From DASYAE01 sp036501535 (GTDB lineage: Bacteria; Actinomycetota; Actinomycetes; Streptomycetales; Catenulisporaceae), in contig DASYAE010000277.1 in NCBI GenBank assembly GCA_036501535.1, positions 1-53,351 on the forward strand: DNA of 53,351 nucleotides, given 5' to 3'. How positions within the stretch are numbered: the stretch's first letter is position 1; every line of letters starts with the position of its first letter. Of the stretch, positions 32,975-40,402 are shown piece after piece. The translations under genes and the position numbers were made by a program. The notes below the pieces were generated by a model that did no database searches, was not told the DNA's origin, and saw nothing but the letters and a program-made list of their open reading frames with translations.

Positions 32975-34857
32975 CCGCCGTGCTCGACGCCGAACCGGCC
33001 GAGGAGGCCGGCGCCGGCGCTGCGACCAATACTGCGACTGGCACTGCGACTGGCACTGCGACCGACACCGCTTCAGCCCTCGCGCTGGTCCGCGAGGCCG
33101 AGGGCACCCCGCTGCACATCGTGCGCGAGGGCCTGCGGTACTCGCCGGAGTTCACCCGAGGCGTGGGCCTGACGATGCTGCTGGCCGTGATCGCGACGGT
33201 CGGCCGGATCGTCATCCCGGTCGCGGTCCAGCAGGCCCTCGACAACGGCTTCGACGCCGCCGGCGGCGTGAACACCGGCGAGGTGCGCCAGATGGTGGTC
33301 ATCGCCGCCGTCGCCGTGGTCGCCACCGCGCTGGCCGCCTACGGGATGAACCGGCGGCTCTACCGCTCCAGCGAATCAGGCCTCTCCACGCTGCGCATCA
33401 AGTCCTTCCGGCACGTGCACGACCTGTCCGTGCTGCACCAGCAAGCCGAGCAGCGCGGCGCGCTGGTCTCCCGGGTCACCTCCGACATCGACACCATCAC
33501 CAACTTCATCCAGGAGGGCGGCCTGGTCCTGTTCGTCAGCATCGCCCAGATGGTGCTGGCGACCGCGGTCATGGCGGTCTACTCCTGGCAGCTGACCATC
33601 CTGGTGTGGCTCTGCTTCCTGCCGCTGTTCGCCACGATGCGCCTGGTCCAGAGGCGGACCGGGGCGCGCTACAACGACGTGCGCCGGGCCATCGGCGACA
33701 TGCTCAGCACCATCAGCGAATCGCTCGTCGGCGCGCCCGTCGTGCGCGCCTACGGCATCGAGCGGCGCACCGGCCGCAAGATCGACGACTCGGTCGCCGC
33801 CACCCGCCGGGCGCAGGTGCGCGCCCAGCGCGTGGTGATCACCACCTTCAGCGCCGGCGAGATCGCGGCCGGCCTGGCGAACGCGGGGGTCGTCGTGGCC
33901 GGCGTGCTGCTCGGCGTCGGCGGGCACCTCACCGTCGGCCGGCTGGTCGCCATGCTGTTCCTGGTCTCGCTGTTCATCACCCCGGTGCAGTGGGGCGTCG
34001 AGGTGCTCAACGAGGCGCAGAACGCGATCTCCGGCTGGCGGCGGGTCATCGGGCTGCTCGAGGCGGTGCCGGACGTGCCGGACCCGGGCGCCGACGGCGT
34101 GCCGCTCCCGGCCGGCCAGATCGGCGTCGCCTTCGAGGGCGTCGGATTCGCCTACCCGGGCGGCCCGCCGGTGCTGCATGACATCAGCGTCGAGATAACG
34201 CCGCGCACGCGCGTCGCCGTGGTCGGCGAGACCGGCTCCGGCAAGACCACCTTCGCCAAGCTGCTGACCCGGCTGATGGACCCCTCCTCGGGATCGGTCG
34301 CGGTCAACGGCGTCGACCTGCGCCGGGTCCCGTTCGCCGACCTGCGCCGCCGCGTCGTGATGGTCCCTCAGGACGGCTTCCTGTTCGACGGGACCGCGGC
34401 GGACAACGTGCGCTACGGCGACCCCGGCGCCGACGACGCGGCCGTGGAGCTCGCCTTCGCGCAGCTGGGTCTCGGCGACTGGCTGGCCGGCCTGCCGGAC
34501 GGCGCGGCGACCCGGGTCGGCCAGCGCGGCGAGTCGCTGTCGGCCGGGGAGCGGCAGCTGGTCGCGCTGGCCCGCGCCTACATCGCCGACCCGGACCTGC
34601 TGCTGCTGGACGAAGCCACCTCGGCCGTCGACCCGGCCACCGAGCTGCGCATCCAGCGCGCCCTGGACGAGCTGACCCGCGGCCGCACCACAGTAGCTAT
34701 CGCGCACCGGCTGTCCACCGCGCAGGCCGCGGACGAAGTGCTCGTCTTCGACGCCGGGCGGCTGGTCGAGCGCGGCCCGCACCGCGAGCTGGTCGACCTC
34801 GGCGGCGTCTACGCCCGGCTGCACGCCTCGTGGGCACGCCAGTCCCAGCACGGCTGA
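32971..34857 (+). CDS. ABC exporter half-transporter, catalytic-site subunit
   Basis: 628 residues, ATG 32971 overlapping the previous stop. N-terminal Thr/Ala/Gly-rich leader (about 1-35), six-helix exporter domain (about 60-345), ATPase domain. Walker A GETGSGKTT (419-427, Lys425), Walker B LLLLDEATSAVD with Glu548 and H-loop His579 (IAHRLSTAQ) are intact, but the signature reads LSAGE (523-527). This complements the first subunit exactly: Walker motifs here plus the partner's LSGGQ make one active site, the other site is degenerate, the pattern of heterodimeric exporters such as TM287/288. Convergent with the next gene, 7 bp apart. Confidence 0.92.
   Translation: MTAVLDAEPAEEAGAGAATNTATGTATGTATDTASALALVREAEGTPLHIVREGLRYSPEFTRGVGLTMLLAVIATVGRIVIPVAVQQALDNGFDAAGGVNTGEVRQMVVIAAVAVVATALAAYGMNRRLYRSSESGLSTLRIKSFRHVHDLSVLHQQAEQRGALVSRVTSDIDTITNFIQEGGLVLFVSIAQMVLATAVMAVYSWQLTILVWLCFLPLFATMRLVQRRTGARYNDVRRAIGDMLSTISESLVGAPVVRAYGIERRTGRKIDDSVAATRRAQVRAQRVVITTFSAGEIAAGLANAGVVVAGVLLGVGGHLTVGRLVAMLFLVSLFITPVQWGVEVLNEAQNAISGWRRVIGLLEAVPDVPDPGADGVPLPAGQIGVAFEGVGFAYPGGPPVLHDISVEITPRTRVAVVGETGSGKTTFAKLLTRLMDPSSGSVAVNGVDLRRVPFADLRRRVVMVPQDGFLFDGTAADNVRYGDPGADDAAVELAFAQLGLGDWLAGLPDGAATRVGQRGESLSAGERQLVALARAYIADPDLLLLDEATSAVDPATELRIQRALDELTRGRTTVAIAHRLSTAQAADEVLVFDAGRLVERGPHRELVDLGGVYARLHASWARQSQHG
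33031..33066 (+). repeat. Three 12-bp tandem repeats in the second ABC gene
   Basis: ACTGCGACTGGC (33031), ACTGCGACTGGC (33043) and ACTGCGACCGAC (33055) encode the TATGTATGTATD stretch near the N-terminus. The first two units are identical, suggesting recent slippage. Confidence 0.8.
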
Positions 34858-34864
34858 CAGCGCA

Positions 34865-36301
34865 TCAGGGGATATACACGCCGATGAAGCCCTGGTACGC
34901 GAAATAGGCGCAGAAGGCGGCCGACGCGAACAGGGTCCAGCGCCAGGCCCGGCGGTCCGTGGTGATCATCGCGCCCGCCACCAGCAGCGGCAGGAAGCCC
35001 GAGGCGTACCGGGCGTACGAGGAGAAGTGCGGGGCGGTGATCACCGAGGCGAGGCTGATCAGCGTCCAGAGCCAGTAGGACGCCGGCATGCGGCGCACGC
35101 AGACCCACAGCAGGCCGAGCGAGGCGACCACCAGGACGACCGTGAACGCGCCGGCACCGTTGCCGGTCTGGTTGAGCGAGTCCAGCAGCGACGGGATCGG
35201 ATTCTGCGCGACCGTCCCGCGCAGGCCGTTCAGCTCCTGCGTCTTGTAAGGCAGCAGCCACTGCCCGTGCGTCTTGTCGCTCCACCACAGGAACGTGCCG
35301 ACGCCCAGCAGCGGAGAGACCGCGGTCAGCAGCCGCGCCGCGGTGTGCGCCTTCGGATCGCGCCACTGCCGCAGCGCCTCGACCGCGCCGGGCACCGCCA
35401 GCATCCAGCCGGTCGGCCGGACCAGGCCGGAACAGTACCCTGCGACGAAGCCGGCCAGGTGCCACAGCCAGACCCGCCACCTGCCGTCCGCCCCGTCGCC
35501 GTCCACGCCGCCCTCGCCGCTCCCACCCCACCGGGGCGCCGCCTGCCGCACCGCGATCAGGAAGGTCGCGGCGAGCATCCCGGCCAGCGCCTCGGTGTAG
35601 CCCAGGACGAGCACGAAGGCGCCCGGCGCGAGCTGGCTGAGCCACACCGCCCGGCGCGCCGCCGCCCGGTCCGCCCCGGCCTCGAGCGCGAAGCGGTACA
35701 TCAGCACGCCGAAGACCAGCGCCGCGACCCAGCAGACCACCAGCACGCCGGTCTCCGGGCCGATGCCGACCACGTCCAGCGACCGGGTGACCAGCGGCAG
35801 CAGCGGCCAGAACCGGATGCCGTCGGAGGCCACGCCCGAGTAGCCGCTCTGCGCGATCCCGACGTACCAGGCCGTGTCCCAGGTGAACAGCTGGTTGAAC
35901 AGGTGGTGCAGCGCCGGCCCGGTCGGCATCTTGGCCGGGGCGTTCGGCGTGGCGTGCGAAGCGAGGTCCTGCACGACGAGCACCAGGACGTGCGCGGCGA
36001 CCCAGGCCGGCAGCGCCGCTCGCAGACCGGCGCGCCACACCCCGCCCCGCTTCGCCGCGCCATCCGCTGCAGACGCGTTCTCCGCGGTGCCTGCGGGCCT
36101 CTCGCCGCCAGGCTCGATCTCGGTGCCCGCGTCGCCCGCGGGACGCCCTGAAGCGGCGTCAGGACCGTCCGGATCGCCGGGCCCGCCCTCCGCGGACCCC
36201 CGGGCCGGCAAGAGCGGCCCGCCCGGCCCTCTCGCCTCTGCGTCCTCGGCGAGTCCGGCCACCGCGGTCGCCCGGTACGCATTCCGTTCGGAATCTGCCA
36301 C
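34865..36301 (-). CDS. PIG-V-like membrane mannosyltransferase
   Basis: 478 residues on the minus strand from GTG 36299-36301, with GGGGAG about 10 nt upstream; the frame is open farther upstream but overlaps hisI. The N-terminal ~100 residues are disordered (Gly/Pro/Ala/Glu). Then about ten membrane helices. The first loop has the GPI-mannosyltransferase II-like signature: NQLFTWDTAWYVGIAQSGYS (the Trp-Asp pair) followed by RFWPLLPLV, and later GYTEALAGML and LVRPTGWML. PIG-V-type bacterial enzymes use polyprenyl-phosphate-mannose outside the membrane to mannosylate lipids or proteins. The acceptor here is unknown. Confidence 0.78.
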   Translation of the reverse strand: MADSERNAYRATAVAGLAEDAEARGPGGPLLPARGSAEGGPGDPDGPDAASGRPAGDAGTEIEPGGERPAGTAENASAADGAAKRGGVWRAGLRAALPAWVAAHVLVLVVQDLASHATPNAPAKMPTGPALHHLFNQLFTWDTAWYVGIAQSGYSGVASDGIRFWPLLPLVTRSLDVVGIGPETGVLVVCWVAALVFGVLMYRFALEAGADRAAARRAVWLSQLAPGAFVLVLGYTEALAGMLAATFLIAVRQAAPRWGGSGEGGVDGDGADGRWRVWLWHLAGFVAGYCSGLVRPTGWMLAVPGAVEALRQWRDPKAHTAARLLTAVSPLLGVGTFLWWSDKTHGQWLLPYKTQELNGLRGTVAQNPIPSLLDSLNQTGNGAGAFTVVLVVASLGLLWVCVRRMPASYWLWTLISLASVITAPHFSSYARYASGFLPLLVAGAMITTDRRAWRWTLFASAAFCAYFAYQGFIGVYIP

Positions 36302-36391
36302 GCCCTGCGAACTCCCCTGATCGGTGTCCGGCGGTTGTGATCGCTGCCCGACATCGCGGCCAAATCGCTGCCCAAACGCTACCGGGAGGCC

Positions 36392-36406
36392 GAGAATTAA
36401 GCCATG
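36392..36406 (+). promoter_or_regulatory. Candidate promoter/start region of hisI
   Basis: GAGAAT (36392-36397), 6 nt TAAGCC, then ATG 36404: leaderless spacing with a weak box. Alternatively GGGAGG (36384-36389), 14 nt before the ATG, is a distant ribosome site. Confidence 0.3.
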
Positions 36407-36772
36407 ATCCACGAGAACCGCAACCCGGCCCCCGCCCTCGCACCCGACATCGCGGCACGTCTGAAGCGCAACGCGGACGGGTTGGTGCCGGCAATCGCGC
36501 AGCAGTACGACACCGGCGAGGTGCTCATGCTCGCATGGATGGACGACGAGGCGCTGCGCCGCACCCTCGACACCGGACGGGCCACCTACTGGTCCCGGTC
36601 CCGGCGCGAGTACTGGGTCAAGGGCGATACTTCGGGCAACGTGCAGCGGGTCGTCTCCGCCGCGCTGGACTGCGACGGCGACACCATCCTGCTGAAGGTG
36701 GACCAGACCGGCCCGGCCTGCCACACCGGCTCCCACACCTGCTTCGACGACCGCGCCCTGCCGGTCGGCTGA
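36404..36772 (+). CDS. hisI: HisI, phosphoribosyl-AMP cyclohydrolase
   Basis: Zinc enzyme opening the purine ring of PR-AMP, third step of histidine synthesis. ATG 36404; 122 residues, cyclohydrolase domain only (no fused HisE pyrophosphohydrolase). Seen: PAIAQQYDTGEVLMLAWMDDEAL, GRATYWSRSRREYWVKGDTSGN, and the metal-binding set Asp-Cys-Asp-Gly-Asp with the later GPACHTGSHTCF cysteines. It is separated from hisD-hisF by the exporter/mannosyltransferase block, unlike in many relatives where it follows hisF and one small gene. Confidence 0.96.
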   Translation: MIHENRNPAPALAPDIAARLKRNADGLVPAIAQQYDTGEVLMLAWMDDEALRRTLDTGRATYWSRSRREYWVKGDTSGNVQRVVSAALDCDGDTILLKVDQTGPACHTGSHTCFDDRALPVG

Positions 36773-36859
36773 GCGCGCGAACACGCATGCCGACGGGCCC
36801 CGGCCGGGTGCGCGGTACCCGGCTGCGGGCCGGGCCGCGGGATTTGCGAGGATGAGGAC

Positions 36860-37492
36860 ATGAGTGCGAAGAGGGGCCCCGGCGCCGGGCTGCGCCTCAA
36901 GATCCTCGCCGCCGCGCTGGCCGCGGCCGGCGGCGGGCTGATACTGCTGTCGGACAGCCGCCCCTGGGCCGAGGGCATGATCACCTCGCCCATCCGGATC
37001 TCGGTGAGCGCGCCGGGCAGCAGCCTCACCTCGCTCCCGTACGCGCTCGGGCTGACCGGCCTGGCCGGGGCCGTCGCGCTGTTCGCGGTCCGCCGCCTGG
37101 GCCGGTACTTCGTCGGCGCGGCGCTGCTGGCGGCCGGCGCCGGGGCGGTCGTCGCCGTGGTGCAGAAGATCAGCAGCATCGACACCGCCACCCTGGCCCG
37201 CTCTGCGAACCAGGCGATGGGCGTGGACGGCTACCAGATCACCGGCGCCTCAGCCACCGCCTGGCCATTCATCACCATCGCCGGTGGCGTGCTTATCGCA
37301 GTCTCCGGAGCGATCATCCTGGCCCGCGGCAAGGTATGGACAGGGCTGTCCAGCCGCTATGAGCGCAACCCGGGCGTGCTCCCGGCGGCCGGCGGCGCCG
37401 AGTCGTCCGGCGAAGCCGCCGCCGAGCCGAAGCCGACGACCAACCGGGAACTCTGGGACGCGCTGAACCGCGGCGCGGATCCGACCGTCTGA
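36860..37492 (+). CDS. Trp-operon-associated membrane protein (TIGR02234)
   Basis: 210 residues from ATG 36860 (GAGGATGAGG immediately upstream could act as ribosome site or as a leaderless -10, GAGGAT). Four hydrophobic segments at about 14-32, 55-76, 82-102 and 130-152. Family traits seen: SDSRPWAE after the first helix, ISVSAPGSSLTSLPYALGLTGLAG, and the cytoplasmic end ELWDALNRGADPTV, which is typical. This family is found with trp genes throughout actinobacteria; a role in Trp uptake or sensing has been guessed, not shown. Usually trpE precedes it; here hisI does. Confidence 0.85.
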   Translation: MSAKRGPGAGLRLKILAAALAAAGGGLILLSDSRPWAEGMITSPIRISVSAPGSSLTSLPYALGLTGLAGAVALFAVRRLGRYFVGAALLAAGAGAVVAVVQKISSIDTATLARSANQAMGVDGYQITGASATAWPFITIAGGVLIAVSGAIILARGKVWTGLSSRYERNPGVLPAAGGAESSGEAAAEPKPTTNRELWDALNRGADPTV

Positions 37493-37612
37493 CGACCGCG
37501 CGACCCCGTGCCCGAGTAGCGTCGCGCGTCTGGGACAATGTCAGTGGCGTCATGCCATCCGCTTGCGCCGAAGCATCGCCGACAGGCCTCGCAGTCGTAG
37601 GAGCGCTTCCCA

Positions 37613-37870
37613 GTGTCCGAGCATCTGATTGACCACGGCATCGCCCCCTCCCGGATCTGGGGCTGTGTCATCTCCTTCGTCGGCTTCCTGGTCGGCGGCA
37701 TCGGCTTCGTGGTGCACTTCAACCTGCCGATGATCATCGCAGGCGGCGTGCTGCAGATCGTGGCGATCGCCACGAAGCTGGGCATGGACGCGGCGGGCTA
37801 CGGCCGGCCGGACGTCTGGTCCGAGCTGAAGGCCAAGGCCAAGGCCGAGCGCGCGGCCGTGCAGTCCTGA
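37613..37870 (+). CDS. HGxxPAAW-family small membrane protein (variant motif)
   Basis: 85 residues from GTG 37613, AGGAGC about 10 nt upstream. Two hydrophobic stretches (about 17-35 and 37-54). The motif that names the family, HGxxPAAW, reads HGIAPSRIW here (8-16), so two of the three residues before Trp are changed. The tail (SELKAKAKAERAAVQS) is charged. Position between the Trp-associated membrane protein and trpC matches other actinobacteria. Function unknown. A -10-like GACAAT lies near 37535. Confidence 0.75.
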   Translation: MSEHLIDHGIAPSRIWGCVISFVGFLVGGIGFVVHFNLPMIIAGGVLQIVAIATKLGMDAAGYGRPDVWSELKAKAKAERAAVQS

Positions 37871-37991
37871 TCGCCCGGCCCGGCCCCGGTGCCCGGCGGA
37901 CGCGCTGAGCCCGTCGCGCCGAGCCCGCGGGTTCGGGGGTCCGCCGGTCCCGCCCTGTGGATCTTGGCGCCCGGCACCGCCGCAAGGCGGA

Positions 37992-38040
37992 TACGATGGC
38001 TGGGCAACACGGCGCCGTGTGGCGCCCAGGCAGAGGGGAC
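37992..38040 (+). promoter_or_regulatory. trpC promoter with 14-bp palindrome
   Basis: TACGAT (37992-37997) is a good -10; transcription should start near 38004. Immediately downstream is a perfect palindrome ACACGGCGCCGTGT (38007-38020), within a larger fold GGCGCC-GTGT-GGCGCC (38011-38026), followed by the ribosome site AGAGGGGAC (38032-38040). As DNA it could be an operator; as RNA a hairpin next to the ribosome site. No clear -35 at 17 bp. Confidence 0.5.
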
Positions 38041-38045
38041 GGTAC

Positions 38046-38876
38046 GTGGCGGTGGCAGCACCGATGCGCAACGTGCTCGACGAGATCCTCGTGGATGTCC
38101 GCGCCGACCTCGCCGAACGGCAGGAGGCCACACCGCTCGACGAGGTGAAGGCCAAGGCGATGGCGCAGCCGTCGGCGAAGGACGGGGCGCGCGCCCTGCG
38201 CGGCGAGGGAGTCGCCGTCATCGCCGAGGTCAAGCGGTCCAGCCCGTCGAAGGGGGCGCTGGCCGCGATCGCCGACCCGGCCGCGCTGGCCTGCGACTAC
38301 GAGCTCGGCGGCGCCAGCGTGATCAGCGTCCTGACCGAGCGGCACCGGTTCGGCGGCTCGCTGCAGGACCTGCGCGAGGTGCGCTCCCGGGTGGACGTCC
38401 CGGTGCTGCGCAAGGACTTCATCGTCTCCAGCTACCAGCTGTGGGAGGCCCGCGCCTACGGCGCCGACCTGGCCCTGCTGATCGTGGCCGCGCTCGAGCA
38501 GGCCGCCCTGGTCTCGCTGATCGAGCGGGCCGGCTCGATCGGGCTGACCGCGCTGGTCGAGGTGCACGACGAGCAGGAGGTCGCGCGGGCGGTCGACGCG
38601 GGCGCCCGGGTGATCGGCGTCAACGCGCGCAACCTGCGCACCCTCGAGGTCGACCGGGACACCTTCGCCCGGCTCTCCCCGCTGATCCCGGACGAGGTCG
38701 TCCGGGTCGCCGAGTCGGGAGTGCGCGGTCCGCACGACCTGATCGCCTACGCCAACTGCGGCGCGGACGCGGTGCTGGTCGGCGAGTCCCTGGTGACCGG
38801 CAAGAACCCGCGCGACGCGGTGGCCGACCTGGTGGCGGCCGGCGCGCACCCGGCGATGCGGCGCGGACGGCAGTAG
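38046..38876 (+). CDS. trpC: TrpC, indole-3-glycerol phosphate synthase
   Basis: TIM-barrel enzyme that closes the indole ring. I choose GTG 38046, 5 nt after AGAGGGGAC; GTG 38052 and ATG 38064 are in-frame alternatives. 276 residues. Seen: NVLDEILVDVRADLAERQ, VIAEVKRSSPSKG with the catalytic lysine, SVLTERHRFGGS, PVLRKDFIVSSYQ with the second lysine, ALVEVHDEQEV, IGVNARNLRTLEVD and VAESGVRGPHDL. TrpC domain only, with no fused TrpF, which leaves PriA as the probable PRA isomerase. Confidence 0.96.
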   Translation: MAVAAPMRNVLDEILVDVRADLAERQEATPLDEVKAKAMAQPSAKDGARALRGEGVAVIAEVKRSSPSKGALAAIADPAALACDYELGGASVISVLTERHRFGGSLQDLREVRSRVDVPVLRKDFIVSSYQLWEARAYGADLALLIVAALEQAALVSLIERAGSIGLTALVEVHDEQEVARAVDAGARVIGVNARNLRTLEVDRDTFARLSPLIPDEVVRVAESGVRGPHDLIAYANCGADAVLVGESLVTGKNPRDAVADLVAAGAHPAMRRGRQ

Positions 38877-38885
38877 GCACGGCCG

Positions 38886-38984
38886 ATGCCGGACATCCGA
38901 ACCTCTCCGATCGCGCGGGCCCGGCGCCGGCCCTGGTGGCGGTGCGCCCCGGCGGGCCGCCGATGGTCGGCCCGCTCCCGGTGA
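38886..38984 (+). CDS. Possible 32-residue ORF with Trp codons between trpC and trpB
   Basis: ATG 38886 to TGA 38982-38984, in the 209-bp gap between trpC and trpB. The peptide is very basic (10 Arg) and has three TGG codons, two adjacent (RRPWWRC, then GRRW). No good ribosome site is seen. Two readings: a Trp-sensing leader peptide for trpB, or a relative of the small gene trpM found at this place in streptomycetes. I could not match it to TrpM and assign no name. Confidence 0.35.
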   Translation: MPDIRTSPIARARRRPWWRCAPAGRRWSARSR

Positions 38985-39026
38985 TCGGCGCCTGCACCCG
39001 GACCTGACGGACCGGCGCGCGATCTT

Positions 39027-39072
39027 CCGGGAGAGCTCCATGGGACCCGTCCGCGTTCTTCCCCTCTCCCCG
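39027..39072 (+). promoter_or_regulatory. Inverted repeat in front of trpB
   Basis: Arms CCGGGAGAG (near 39029-39037) and CTCTCCCCGG (near 39060-39069) can pair with one bulged C; the right arm runs into the GGAG that is the likely trpB ribosome site, so folding would mask it. Base positions of the arms are read by eye and may be off by one or two. Confidence 0.35.
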
Positions 39073-39085
39073 GAGTGGTTCACAG

Positions 39086-40402
39086 ATGACTGACACCGCG
39101 GTGTTCGGCGACGCCTTCTTCGCCGCCGCATACGCCCAGAGCTCGCCCCAACCCGATCCGTCCGGCCACTACCGCCCGCTCGGCGACGCGGCAGCCGGCG
39201 CCACCTACGGCGGCCGGTTCATGCCCGAGGCGCTGATGGCCGCCCTCGCCGAGCTGACCGAGGCCTACCAGAAGTCCAAGGGCGACCCGGCATTCCAGGC
39301 CGAGTTCGCCACCCTGCTGCGCACCTACGCCAACCGCCCCTCGCTGCTGACCGACGCGGTCCGGCTGTCCGAGGCCACCGCGGCGGCCACCGGCGGCGCG
39401 CGCTTCCTGCTCAAGCGCGAGGACCTCAACCACACCGGCTCGCACAAGATCAACAACGTGCTCGGGCAGGCGCTGCTGACCAAGCGCATGGGCAAGCACC
39501 GGGTCATCGCCGAGACCGGCGCCGGGCAGCACGGCGTGGCCACCGCCACCGCGGCCGCCCTGCTCGACCTCGAGTGCGTGGTCTACATGGGCGAGGAGGA
39601 CACCCGCCGCCAGGCGCTCAACGTCGCCCGCATGCGCATGCTCGGGGCCGAGGTGGTCCCGGTGGCCATCGGGTCGCGCACCCTCAAGGACGCGATCAAC
39701 GAGGCGATCCGGGACTGGGTCGCCAACGTCGACGACACCCACTACCTGCTCGGCACCGCCGCCGGCCCGCACCCGTTCCCCTCGCTGGTGCGCGACTTCG
39801 TGCGCGTGCTCGGCGTCGAGGCCCGCGAGCAGACCCTCGCGCTGACCGGGGCGCTGCCGGACGCCGTCGCGGCCTGCGTGGGCGGCGGCTCCAACGCGAT
39901 CGGCGCGTTCCACGCCTTCGTCCCGGACCGGGACGTGCGCCTCTTCGGCTTCGAGGCCGGCGGATCCGGCCTCGAGACCGGGCTGCACGCGGCCTCGATC
40001 ACCGGCGGCGCGGTCGGCGTCCTGCACGGCGCGCGCACCTACCTGCTCCAGGACGAGTACGGCCAGACCCTGCCGAGCCACTCGATCTCCGCAGGGCTCG
40101 ACTACCCGGCGGTCGGCCCGGAGCACGCGTGGCTGCACGACACCGGCCGCGCGGCCTACGAGGCGGTCACCGACGCCGAGGCGATGGAGGCCTTCCGGCT
40201 GCTGTGCCGCACCGAGGGGATCATCCCGGCGATCGAGTCGGCCCACGCGATCGCCGGGGCGGTGCGCGTCGCCCCGCGGCTGCGCGCCGAACTCGGCCGC
40301 GAGCCGGTCATCCTGATCAACCTCTCCGGCCGCGGCGACAAGGACATGCACACCGCGGCAAGTTACTTCGGGTTCGACGAGGCCAAGGAGGCCCAGGTAT
40401 GA
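39086..40402 (+). CDS. trpB: TrpB, tryptophan synthase beta chain
   Basis: PLP enzyme joining indole to serine. ATG 39086; 438 residues, with ~35 extra at the N-terminus. Seen: YGGRFMPEALMAALAEL, RPSLLTDAVRLSEAT, the PLP lysine Lys121 in NHTGSHKINNVLGQALL, AETGAGQHGVATATAAALL, VYMGEEDTRRQALNVARMRMLGAEV split over the COMM region, the PLP phosphate loop GGGSNAIGAF, and GLDYPAVGPEHAWL. It is the TrpB1 type that works with TrpA. The stop overlaps the trpA start (ATGA). Confidence 0.97.
   Translation: MTDTAVFGDAFFAAAYAQSSPQPDPSGHYRPLGDAAAGATYGGRFMPEALMAALAELTEAYQKSKGDPAFQAEFATLLRTYANRPSLLTDAVRLSEATAAATGGARFLLKREDLNHTGSHKINNVLGQALLTKRMGKHRVIAETGAGQHGVATATAAALLDLECVVYMGEEDTRRQALNVARMRMLGAEVVPVAIGSRTLKDAINEAIRDWVANVDDTHYLLGTAAGPHPFPSLVRDFVRVLGVEAREQTLALTGALPDAVAACVGGGSNAIGAFHAFVPDRDVRLFGFEAGGSGLETGLHAASITGGAVGVLHGARTYLLQDEYGQTLPSHSISAGLDYPAVGPEHAWLHDTGRAAYEAVTDAEAMEAFRLLCRTEGIIPAIESAHAIAGAVRVAPRLRAELGREPVILINLSGRGDKDMHTAASYFGFDEAKEAQV

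Noticed and set aside
36281..36294. ATTCCGTTCGGAAT near the mannosyltransferase start as an operator.
   Set aside because: It lies within the first codons of the gene and no promoter element is nearby, so chance is as likely.
30788..36301. The exporter/mannosyltransferase block as a transposon insertion.
   Set aside because: No transposase, terminal inverted repeats or target duplications are visible, and base composition matches the neighbours.
37957..38148. A Trp-rich open frame overlapping the trpC promoter and start (ATG 37996, several TGG codons) as a trp leader peptide.
   Set aside because: Its ATG lies within the TACGAT -10 box, so the expected transcript would not contain it, and its TGG codons come mainly from the trpC coding sequence in another frame.
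38886..38984. Naming the trpC-trpB short ORF trpM.
   Set aside because: Position and size fit, but I could not match the sequence to what I remember of TrpM, and the ribosome site is poor.
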